Under the pieces are notes generated by a model, which ran no database searches, was not told the origin of the DNA, and worked only from the letters and a program-made list of their open reading frames with translations. From NCBI GenBank assembly GCA_015063235.1, contig SUSW01000022.1, positions 1 to 64,000 of the forward strand: a stretch of DNA of 64,000 nucleotides, read 5' to 3'. Both the position numbers and the translations under genes were made by a program. Origin of the DNA: Thermoplasmata archaeon (GTDB lineage Archaea > Thermoplasmatota > Thermoplasmata > Methanomassiliicoccales > Methanomethylophilaceae). Positions within the stretch are counted from its first letter, which is position 1, and the number at the start of each line of letters is the position of its first letter. Shown piece after piece: positions 38,040-46,307 of this stretch.

Positions 38040-38674
38040 TTGCCCTGACTGTTTCCGACGCAATGGATGCGGATGCATCGATCATCCGCCTGTCCGAACT
38101 GATCAAAAGGAACGCTTCGATAGGGATTCCGGACGCGATATGCATCAGGAATGACACTTTTACACCGGAACCTTTCGCTTCGATGACAGAGCTCATCGGG
38201 AAACTGTGGAACGGGAGGATCATCCTGGAGACTGACGATCCGTCCTCGCTTGCCAAGGCAATACTCCCTATCATCGACAGGGCTCCGATCCTGGTAGGAG
38301 CGAATGAGGACAACCTCGAACAGTTCTCGATGGTTGCTAAGATGTTCGGCTGTCCCCTCTGCATAAGCTGCGACAACATAGACAGATTATACGAATTGGC
38401 ACAGTCTGCTCTCAGCAGCGGTGTCGGCGAGGTCGTCATAGATCCGATGATGAGGAATATGAAACAATGCCTCGAGAGATGCACGGATATCGCACGTATA
38501 AAGGAGGAGATGCCTGAGCTCGACCACATAGTTGCAGTCAGGACTTGGTCCGGAGAATATGCCATGACCATGGCCACCGTCTCACTCCTGGTCGGTGATG
38601 CGATCGTCATAGTCGACGACCTCGATAGCGACTGCTGTGATACCCTCTCTGCATTGCTGTCCTCGATAAGGTGA
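38036..38674 (+). CDS. CdhE-like protein reduced to TIM-barrel core, divergent
   Basis: IPDAICIRNDTFTPEPFASM; GRIILETDDPSSLAKAILPIIDRAPILVGANEDNLEQFSMVAK; GEVVIDPMMRNM; overlaps CdhD-like gene. Confidence 0.55.
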   Translation: MIALTVSDAMDADASIIRLSELIKRNASIGIPDAICIRNDTFTPEPFASMTELIGKLWNGRIILETDDPSSLAKAILPIIDRAPILVGANEDNLEQFSMVAKMFGCPLCISCDNIDRLYELAQSALSSGVGEVVIDPMMRNMKQCLERCTDIARIKEEMPELDHIVAVRTWSGEYAMTMATVSLLVGDAIVIVDDLDSDCCDTLSALLSSIR

Positions 38675-38678
38675 TATC

Positions 38679-39239
38679 TTGGGAATAACCGGCTTTACCA
38701 GGATCGATACTGTCACCGTCCCCGACAGATTCATGGCAATCGTCACGGTCTCTGATTCCGAAGAGATGGATCCCGAGGAGATCAAGGCTGTGCTCGAATC
38801 GGACAAATCGTCGTTGGACTATCTAGGAATCCGTTCGGATTCCGATCCGCTGATGTTCGCTGACCTGTACAAGAATATCAAATCAGTCAGACCCAAAGGA
38901 ATGAAGGTTATGCTCATTTCACAGGGAAGCGACCCGGCTACCCTTGACGACCTTGTAGGTGCTGGCTATGTCCATGCGATGGATATTCTTGTTGACATGG
39001 AGATCACCGAAGAACAGAAGAAGTGCATATCGATCCTGGAGGATAGCGGATGCAAATATGCAATAAGCATCAAAGCTGCGGACCATGATGATGAAACCGT
39101 CCGCAGGATGGCATCCGACTGCAAAGGATGCTCGATGTTCATTATCAGGCTTGAGAAGGACAGGCCAGTGAAGAAAGGGGATCTGTCGGCCCTCACAGGT
39201 GCGGCTAAGGCCATCACCTGGAATGTGAGGGCGTCCTGA
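38679..39239 (+). CDS. NrdG/PflA-like protein lacking the radical SAM cysteine motif
   Basis: ITGFTRIDTVTVPDRFMAIVTVS...DPEEIKAVLESDKSSLDYLGIRSDSDPLMFADLYKNIKSVRPKGMKVMLISQGSDPATLDDLVGAGYVHAMDILVD follows the NrdG2 layout without CxxxCxxC; TTG start. Confidence 0.5.
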   Translation: MGITGFTRIDTVTVPDRFMAIVTVSDSEEMDPEEIKAVLESDKSSLDYLGIRSDSDPLMFADLYKNIKSVRPKGMKVMLISQGSDPATLDDLVGAGYVHAMDILVDMEITEEQKKCISILEDSGCKYAISIKAADHDDETVRRMASDCKGCSMFIIRLEKDRPVKKGDLSALTGAAKAITWNVRAS

Positions 39240-40631
39240 TCATCTGACGAAGTTCTCGAGAACCGCTACCATCGCATGCGGAAGCGTACGGCTGCTCTCG
39301 TTGATGTATTTCGACGGCACATCCACTTCGTTCTTAAAACGCTCAATCATCTTGGGATCCTTGCTGAAGATACCGGCTGACAATCCGCATTCCGTATTCT
39401 CCAGCTCCTCGAATATCTTATCGGCGGAATCCACAACGCATACGTTCAGTATCGGCATGCCCGAATCCATGAAATTGAGATCATCGTCGAAATCCAGTCC
39501 TGATACCGCTATAGGTGAGACATAGTTCTCCGGCAGCTCCTTGGATACGGGTGCAGCCTTGGCTATTGTGTAGGGCATCAGCTCGAGGGACTTCTCCCTG
39601 AATTCCTTGGCAATCTCCATGTTTATAACGGGTCCGGTAAAGGCCGTATCGTTCACGGGATCGTCGATCTTCAGATCTTTCATGTATTCAGACAGGAGCT
39701 CTGTGAACTTCGCCTGATCCTCGCACGTGATGATTACTTTAGAACAGGAATAGAGACGCTGTCCTGTATACGAGAACGCAGAATCGATAATGTTCTTTAC
39801 GGTACTCTTCATATCAGAGGGTCTGTAGACCACTGCTGGATTCATTCCTTTGATCTCGTTGATGAACTTCATCTCATCGTCGACCTGCAGGAACATAAGA
39901 TCTTCCAGCCTCTCACCGGATCCGGTAGCGACCAAACCCATGACCCTCATATCATTGGCAAGCTCCTCCGTGGAATACTCCTTCCTGTCAACGACGAGGT
40001 TGAGCACGCCGTCGGGAAGATTGTACTTCTCCATGAGCGAATAGAACAGGTGTGCGGGCATGGGGCAGTACTTCGAAGGATTCATCACAACAGTATTTCC
40101 AGCGACCATGGCTGCTATAGCCGAAGCAATCGGAGATGCGAAAGGAGAATTGTGGGCAGAGATTATCGCCCAGACACCTATCGGCCTCTTCCTTCCGATG
40201 GTCTTGGCGTCTGCCAGGATCCTCTCTATGGCATCAATCGCTGCATCCACCTCATCGAGAGCATCCTCACGGACCATTCCGCTGGCGACGGTGATAGCGG
40301 CAGCGTAATGGAGCCGCCTGGCCTTTAGAACGCCTGGTACCGCCTTGAAGTAATCTGCCCTCTCCTCCATGGATTTCAATCCCCAAGAGTCAAACGCTTT
40401 CAGCGCAGCGCCGACGGCCTCCGCCATCGTACCTGATTCGGGCTCCTGGAAGATACCGTACTGGATAGTAGGATCGATGGGACTGTAGATGTTGAACTCA
40501 TGTCCTGAAGCTATCTTCAATCCGCCGAAGTAGTTCGGATAATCCTTCTTCTCGCCTGTCAGTATAATCATTATTTCATTCTCATACTGTCTGCCATCCT
40601 CGGTGGTCTGGAAATCGGGAACATCTGCCAT
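39240..40631 (-). CDS. Aldehyde dehydrogenase-superfamily protein, probable loss of catalytic Cys
   Basis: PIGVWAIISAHNSPFASPIASAIAAMVAGNTVVMNPSKYCP; EIKGMNPAVVY; SYTGQRLYSCSKVII at the position of GQxCxxxxR. Confidence 0.8.
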   Translation of the reverse strand: MADVPDFQTTEDGRQYENEIMIILTGEKKDYPNYFGGLKIASGHEFNIYSPIDPTIQYGIFQEPESGTMAEAVGAALKAFDSWGLKSMEERADYFKAVPGVLKARRLHYAAAITVASGMVREDALDEVDAAIDAIERILADAKTIGRKRPIGVWAIISAHNSPFASPIASAIAAMVAGNTVVMNPSKYCPMPAHLFYSLMEKYNLPDGVLNLVVDRKEYSTEELANDMRVMGLVATGSGERLEDLMFLQVDDEMKFINEIKGMNPAVVYRPSDMKSTVKNIIDSAFSYTGQRLYSCSKVIITCEDQAKFTELLSEYMKDLKIDDPVNDTAFTGPVINMEIAKEFREKSLELMPYTIAKAAPVSKELPENYVSPIAVSGLDFDDDLNFMDSGMPILNVCVVDSADKIFEELENTECGLSAGIFSKDPKMIERFKNEVDVPSKYINESSRTLPHAMVAVLENFVR

Positions 40632-40699
40632 GATGTGTTCAGGTAACAGGTGTCCCAAATTAAAGTTATGTCAAAACTGGTGAGAAGAAAATGACCGCA

Positions 40700-41385
40700 C
40701 CACCAGGGGGTGGGCCCCCTGGCCCGCCAATGAGGCGGCATGAAGACACTCTGGCGGAGCCAGTGACGGACGTCGTGGCATGCAGGGAGGAATCGAACCC
40801 CCGCTTCTCGGTTATACGCCGAGATCTTCACAAACTGAACTGCAGCACTTGTCCATCGATGATAATGACAAACCACGATCGGCAAGCCGGTCGGGGGCAC
40901 CAAACATCCGACGCACGTTGGCGCGAACGATTGGGGCGGTGTTCCAACACCACACAATAGCCAGCCGTACCGTGGTGGTACAAGCTGGTATGACCCAGCC
41001 GTACCGTGGTGGTACAAGCTGGTATGACCCAGCCGTACCGTGGTGGTACAAGCTGGTATGACCCAGCCGTACCGTGGTGGTACAAGCTGTCACAGAACCT
41101 CCGTCATTGACGGGCGATGGTGATTCGAGCCGACTTGAACAGCAGCGCGATGAAGCGCGTACGAATCTGATCTGCATGCTTAGTGTATGGAGCGTTCGTG
41201 TAGGTCGGATGACCTTCTATGATACTGACGGGCGAGCCGTTGCGCGATGAGGCGCAGACGTACCAACACGATAATTACCATGTGTCGTGTTCGGGATTTC
41301 ACCGAACTCACGGGACCAAGTCTCCAGAACCCATAAACGGGTAGCGGTCGACGACATATCTATGCAAATTATGTGTAATGCTTGG
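40700..41385 (-). ncRNA. Structured non-coding RNA locus of unknown class (boundaries approximate)
   Basis: No credible ORF; dense hairpins including CCAGGGGG/CCCCCTGG (40703-40722), CCGCC/GGCGG, CTGGC/GCCAG, T-arm-like GGGGGTTCGATTCCTCC, four 34-bp hairpin repeats; minus-strand TATA box TATTTATATAG at 41411-41421. Confidence 0.5.
40962..41089. repeat. Four tandem copies of a 34-bp hairpin repeat (last copy 26 bp)
   Basis: CAGCCGTACCGTGGTGGTACAAGCTGGTATGACC repeated at 40962, 40996, 41030, 41064; internal stems CAGC/GCTG and GTACC/GGTAC. Confidence 0.97.
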
Positions 41386-41628
41386 CAATTATGTACTAGG
41401 AATGCTATACTATATAAATATTTGTATTTATAATTCAATCAGTGTAGAAATCATTCGATATTCAATCTCGATAACCTACTTGAATCAACATAAACGATCT
41501 TTCACTCTTTATCTAAGACTTGGGCAATAGCCTCGTCTGATACAGTTTAAAACCGAAAATTGCCCCGACACCCCCTCTTCTTGAAATGTCGGAGCTAAAA
41601 TGAATTCTTTTGATGCCGGACGAAGACA

Positions 41629-43788
41629 TCAAGGACGCTTCAGATAAACGACTGCACCGATAACCAGTATCACTGCTATAGCAGCTACAACGGCAACGAT
41701 GATGGACATATCGAATCCTGATGACGGAGCACCCTCTTCCCAGCTGGCCTTGACCATCGTGTCTGAGGTAAATACCATCCCTGTGGTCACTGTCTCACCA
41801 GAATCGGTGAGCCATCCCCTGAACTCCTTCCCGTCCAGCGTGGCTTCTGGAAGCGCGGGCAGCATTCCGTCAACCGTAGTCATGACATCTGAAGTGGAAG
41901 CCCCCTGCCCTGCATCGAACGAGATGGTGTATCCGCTACCAAGGACGTAGAAGCACTGATCGGTTCCGGCTCCGACCCACGTCTTACCGGTCAGATTCTT
42001 CGGAGTCGCCTCGACCTCCTTTCCGTCGATAAAGAATCTGGCGGTGAATGCATCTCCGACTATCTTCTCCACCAATGTGCCCACGTATATCTTAGAAAGT
42101 GAGTTACAATCTTCGAATGCTCTGAAATCTATAGCAGCAACCGAATCTGGGATCATTAAAGATTTCAGGGAAATGCAACCGGACAGCGTTGCTTCTTTTA
42201 TGGCTTCAATTGATGGAGGGAACTCAATGGATTCGAGATTCTGGCATTCACAGAACGCTCTTGAGCCTATGTATTTGACTGTCTTCGGGATACTCAAGGA
42301 GACTAGGGACTTACACCGCATGAACGACATGTCACTGATCCTCTCAAGCCCGTTGGGAAGCGTTATAGATGTCAGACTCTCGTTGGTATTGAAACCCAAT
42401 GTCTGTATCGTCTTGACTGTAGACGGTACTGTATACACAGTCCCGGATTTCGCTGGAGGGTAATAGATAAGCACCGTCATATCCCTGCTGAAAAGAATAC
42501 CGTTCACCGAGCAGTACATCTGATTATCTTTAGATACAGTGACTTCCTCCACGGATGGTGTATTGGACAGAGCATTATTGTGAAGAGTCTTCAGCCCCGC
42601 CCCGAATGATACAAACCTGAGAGATTCGGAATTGTCGAACACACTGTAGTTGATGGTCTCCACACTGTCCGGGAACGAAACAGATTCCAGAGAGTTGCAG
42701 ACAGAGAATGCGTATCCGCCAATGTATTTCACTCCCTCGCTTATGCTAACCGTCTTCAATCCGGTGCCAGTGAACGTATCGCTCTCAATTCTGGATACGG
42801 AACCTGGGATTACGACTTCCTCCAAAGAGTTGCATGCGCGAAAAGCAGCTACCCCGATTGTCGTCACTGTCGAAGGGATGGCCACCTTCTTCAGCGAGGT
42901 ACAGAACTGGAAAGCCGACTCTCCTATAGTGGTCAGCCCGGGACTCAACTTGACGGACTCAAGATTAGTACAGTTCAGAAACGCAGTTGATTCCAAAGTT
43001 GTCACCGTCGGCCCCAGATCCACAGAAGTGACTCCTTCGCATCCCTCGAAGGCATTCTCGCCAATGACAAGATATCCGTCGGGAACGGTGAAATCACCCG
43101 AATCCCATCCGGCAGGACATTCAATCACAGTACCGATATCGGGTCTGCACAATACACCCTGAACCGATGCAAACACAGCGTTATCGGACGAAACCTCGAT
43201 GGATTTCAATGAGATGCATCCTTCGAACGCGTTTAGACCCATATCTGTCACACCGCTGCCGATTCTTACGCTTGCAAGCTTCTCGCATTGGTTAAACGCA
43301 AAGATACCAATGCTGACGGTCCCGTCCGGAATCTCGAGCGCCTCCAGTCCGCTGTAGATGAAAGCACAGTACTCAATTGTCTTCAGATTGGATGGTAACT
43401 CGACTTCCTTCAGGGATTTACAGGCCTCGAATGCGAACTTCCCTATACTCTCCACACTGGATGCGATCGTCACAGACGATAGGTTGACTGCTTCTGAAAA
43501 CGCCATTTCGCCTATTCTAGTAACGCCGTCCCCTATCGATAAAGCAACAATGTCCTGGATTCTGTCTTCCCAAGGTGTAGAATGCGGTTTGAAATCATCC
43601 ATCATACCCGTTCCCGATCCAGTGTATGTTATGGACATGACGCCGTCGTTCAGCTCCCATTCGACACCGTTGCCACAGGACTGGCCGTTCACTGAGACGC
43701 TGTCCGCAAATGACATGGGTACAATCATCGCAGCTACAGCGAACATGAATGCAGCCAATGCGAATCCGCGTACTGTGCTATTCATCAT
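41629..43788 (-). CDS. BspA-like leucine-rich-repeat surface protein with C-terminal TM
   Basis: Repeated LRR_5 units (VTSIGESAFQFCTSLKKVAIPSTVTTIGVAAFRACNSLEEVVIP...); signal peptide; C-terminal IVAVVAAIAVILVIGAVVYLKRP. Confidence 0.9.
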   Translation of the reverse strand: MMNSTVRGFALAAFMFAVAAMIVPMSFADSVSVNGQSCGNGVEWELNDGVMSITYTGSGTGMMDDFKPHSTPWEDRIQDIVALSIGDGVTRIGEMAFSEAVNLSSVTIASSVESIGKFAFEACKSLKEVELPSNLKTIEYCAFIYSGLEALEIPDGTVSIGIFAFNQCEKLASVRIGSGVTDMGLNAFEGCISLKSIEVSSDNAVFASVQGVLCRPDIGTVIECPAGWDSGDFTVPDGYLVIGENAFEGCEGVTSVDLGPTVTTLESTAFLNCTNLESVKLSPGLTTIGESAFQFCTSLKKVAIPSTVTTIGVAAFRACNSLEEVVIPGSVSRIESDTFTGTGLKTVSISEGVKYIGGYAFSVCNSLESVSFPDSVETINYSVFDNSESLRFVSFGAGLKTLHNNALSNTPSVEEVTVSKDNQMYCSVNGILFSRDMTVLIYYPPAKSGTVYTVPSTVKTIQTLGFNTNESLTSITLPNGLERISDMSFMRCKSLVSLSIPKTVKYIGSRAFCECQNLESIEFPPSIEAIKEATLSGCISLKSLMIPDSVAAIDFRAFEDCNSLSKIYVGTLVEKIVGDAFTARFFIDGKEVEATPKNLTGKTWVGAGTDQCFYVLGSGYTISFDAGQGASTSDVMTTVDGMLPALPEATLDGKEFRGWLTDSGETVTTGMVFTSDTMVKASWEEGAPSSGFDMSIIVAVVAAIAVILVIGAVVYLKRP

Positions 43789-43972
43789 GCATGGCCATAT
43801 GACGTATGCCAACATATAAGCTTGACTTGGACAGTTGATAGGATAACTTCGAACGAAATACATGCGCCGGCATCCATCATCTATGATGCGTAAGCACCCC
43901 CATGCTTTGTGGTATCACAAGATGATTGCACGGAAAGGCTTACCAGTTTCAGTATCTCTGAAGAGAAACAGA

Positions 43973-45343
43973 TCATGCTCCATCAGGACGAGGCTTGTGA
44001 ACTAGACGTCCGTATCCGTACTTCTGCTCATTCGAGTACAACAAGTATACGGACAATATCACGACTGCCAATTCGGTGATCGGTATGGCAAGCCAAACCC
44101 CATCCACACCGAGAACCATCGGAAGCAGTATCACCAGCGGCACCAACACGATGAGTACTCTCAATGCAGAGATCAATGCCGAAAGCTTACCGTTGCTCAG
44201 CGATGTGAACAGTGACGAGGCATACAGGTTGGTCCCCATGAACAGATATGCAAATGAATGTATCCTCACACCGCGCATGGCGATATCATGAAGATTGTCG
44301 TTTCCGGCCTCGAACGCGGACACCACAAACCCCCCGAACGCTTCCATGGACAGGAACACCGCTATCGAGAACAACAAACAAAAGCGCATGCTGATCCGGT
44401 ATATCTCTGCCATGGCCTCCTTATCACCCTTCCCGTACTGATACGACATCACCGGAGCAATACCTACGGAGTACCCCATAATGATGGCCAAAGCAAGGAA
44501 TTGGACATACATGAGTATCGTGATGGCAGCCACACCATCAACTCCGACGTAGTGCATCATAACAAGGTTGAACGCAAGGGTTGACACCACTCCTGAAAGT
44601 TCAGAGACCATCTCGGATGCACCGTTGGAGCAGGTTTTCCCGATGACAGCGATGGACCAGATAGGATGTCTGAAAACGAGAGTGGAGCGCTTGCTCGATG
44701 TAAATACATATAACGCCACTGAGCATGGGATCAGAGAGCTAAGACCGCTGGCATACGCCGCTCCCTCCACACCCATTCCCATCACGCCCATGAAAAGCAG
44801 ATCGAGGACGATGTTTGATAATCCTGCTCCGACGGATACAGCAAAGGCTGTACCTGCCCTGCCAGCGACGATAAAGAATTGGTTCACTATGACCTGAGTC
44901 AGTACCACAGGGGCGAAGAACACATAGGGGAGAAGATAAGCGCGTGTCGTATCGAACAGCGCGTCATCAGCTCCCAGGGCATAAATCAAATCATCCATAA
45001 CGAGGCAGCAGAATAATGTTATCACCATGGCCAACACGATACCAGTGATGACTATCAGTGTGAAATTCGAGTTGGCCTCCTCACGTTTCCCTTCACCCAT
45101 CTTCTTGCTGACAAGAGCGGAACCTCCGCTTGCCAGCATATAGCCCAGAGCCGTGAACAGAGAGAATACGGGCATGGTGAGATTGCAAGCGGCCAAAGCA
45201 TCGGAACCCTTCAGGTTGGATATGATCGCACCATCTACCATGACATAGGCTGAGATGGAGACCATCATGAGTATTGACGGCAGTACGAACTTTGCTACAC
45301 CGCGGGTGCCCCTTATCCCGTCTAGCTCCAAGCCACCGCTCAT
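43973..45343 (-). CDS. MATE-family efflux transporter
   Basis: 12-TM protein; GTRGVAKFVLPSILMMVSISAYVMVDGAIISNLKGSDALAACNLTMPV; start trimmed to MSGGLELDG. Confidence 0.88.
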   Translation of the reverse strand: MSGGLELDGIRGTRGVAKFVLPSILMMVSISAYVMVDGAIISNLKGSDALAACNLTMPVFSLFTALGYMLASGGSALVSKKMGEGKREEANSNFTLIVITGIVLAMVITLFCCLVMDDLIYALGADDALFDTTRAYLLPYVFFAPVVLTQVIVNQFFIVAGRAGTAFAVSVGAGLSNIVLDLLFMGVMGMGVEGAAYASGLSSLIPCSVALYVFTSSKRSTLVFRHPIWSIAVIGKTCSNGASEMVSELSGVVSTLAFNLVMMHYVGVDGVAAITILMYVQFLALAIIMGYSVGIAPVMSYQYGKGDKEAMAEIYRISMRFCLLFSIAVFLSMEAFGGFVVSAFEAGNDNLHDIAMRGVRIHSFAYLFMGTNLYASSLFTSLSNGKLSALISALRVLIVLVPLVILLPMVLGVDGVWLAIPITELAVVILSVYLLYSNEQKYGYGRLVHKPRPDGA

Positions 45344-45395
45344 GCGATGTCTTAAACAATTATAGTTATAAAATAGAAGATGCCAAAACAAATGG

Positions 45396-45468
45396 TGGAC
45401 CCGGCCGGATTTGAACCGGCGACCTCCGCCGTGTGAAGGCGACGTCATAACCCCTAGACCACGAGTCC
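45396..45468 (-). tRNA. tRNA-Val (anticodon CAC)
   Basis: GGACTCGTGGTCTAGGGGTTATGACGTCGCCTTCACACGGCGGAGGTCGCCGGTTCAAATCCGGCCGGGTCCA folds as cloverleaf. Confidence 0.93.
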
Positions 45469-45512
45469 GATAATCCACTGCAATAATTCAGTGTATATAA
45501 GGATAAGCTGAG

Positions 45513-45564
45513 GGGGCGCGGGCGGGAAGTGGTAAGGAAAGGAGGAATAAACCGCCCGCGACCC
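45513..45564. other. Stable hairpin element A with purine-rich loop
   Basis: GGGGCGCGGGCGG / CCGCCCGCGACCC stem, loop GAAGTGGTAAGGAAAGGAGGAATAAA. Confidence 0.6.
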
Positions 45565-45734
45565 TTGTATCCCTCCACCTATCTTGGCTGTTAGTTTGAT
45601 GGATGGATGTATAATCCTAGTAGATAATATCATATATATAAAGATTGCTTGAAATGTCTCAAAATAATGTACAAAAATGTACATTGGAGGTAATAAAATC
45701 ATAGAATTTGATGGGTGGATTATAATCGGAGACA

Positions 45735-45779
45735 ACTCGGGCAAGGATTAAGGAAAGAAGGAAACACTGTCGCCCGAGT
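45735..45779. other. Stable hairpin element B with related purine-rich loop
   Basis: ACTCGGGC / GCCCGAGT stem, loop AAGGATTAAGGAAAGAAGGAAACACTGTC. Confidence 0.6.
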
Positions 45780-45907
45780 GTCTCATCCGACCCTGTGCAG
45801 CAAACACATGATCAGATGTTAATATCCCTATACCTAAGAGAAGTATATATTGATTTCTCAATATTATTCTTGATACAATCATCAAAAGTATACACCAACT
45901 CAATATT

Positions 45908-46304
45908 TCAGGGATCCTGCTTCCGTTTGTGAAAAATGAACATCCTCTCACGTTCGAGCCGCAACTTCTTCAGGACCTCCGGGTGTATCTGGACATATCT
46001 TCGAAACCCCCTGAAGATTCCGACATTGATCAGAAGTACTGAAAAATTACAAGTGCAATACCAGCTATATCTTTAGGCTCCAGCATCTCATCGAAGACGA
46101 ACATTCCGATAATCGATGCAGATACGATCTCCAAAAGCCCGACCACCGAGATGGTCGTCGGAAATATGTATTTCGCGCTCCAAGCCTCCAAATAGAGAGG
46201 GATCAGCGAAACCAGCACCCCCAAGCCCAGAATAAATCCGATCTGATTGACATCCGCTACGGTCTCTCCAACAAGGACAAGGTCCACAAAAGGCAGAGAG
46301 ATAA
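45908..46304 (-). pseudogene. 5'-truncated, frameshifted EamA/DMT-family transporter remnant
   Basis: LGVLVSLIPLYLEAWSAKYIFPTTISVVGLLEIVSASIIGMFVFDEMLEPKDIAGIALVIF then a 1-nt shift at a T-run continues as SVLLINVGIFRGFRRYVQIHPEVLKKLRLERERMFIFHKRKQDP*. Confidence 0.7.
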
Positions 46305-46307
46305 AGG

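Noticed and set aside
40962-41089. CRISPR array
   Set aside because: Repeats are directly tandem with no unique spacers and no cas genes in the window
40571-41177. Overlapping ORFs such as MYHHGTAGSYQLVPPRYGW...
   Set aside because: Translations of the 34-bp repeats in shifting frames; 34 is not a multiple of 3, no start context, RNA-like hairpins explain the sequence better
40778-41179. Calling the locus a genuine tmRNA
   Set aside because: No tag ORF with ALAA-like end, unusual middle domain, and tmRNA is not established in archaea; kept only as an architectural resemblance
41215-41350. 5S rRNA on the minus strand (ATCCCGAACACG motif)
   Set aside because: Local similarity to 5S loop C only; I could not form helix I or match the remaining consensus, so it was left as part of an unclassified RNA locus
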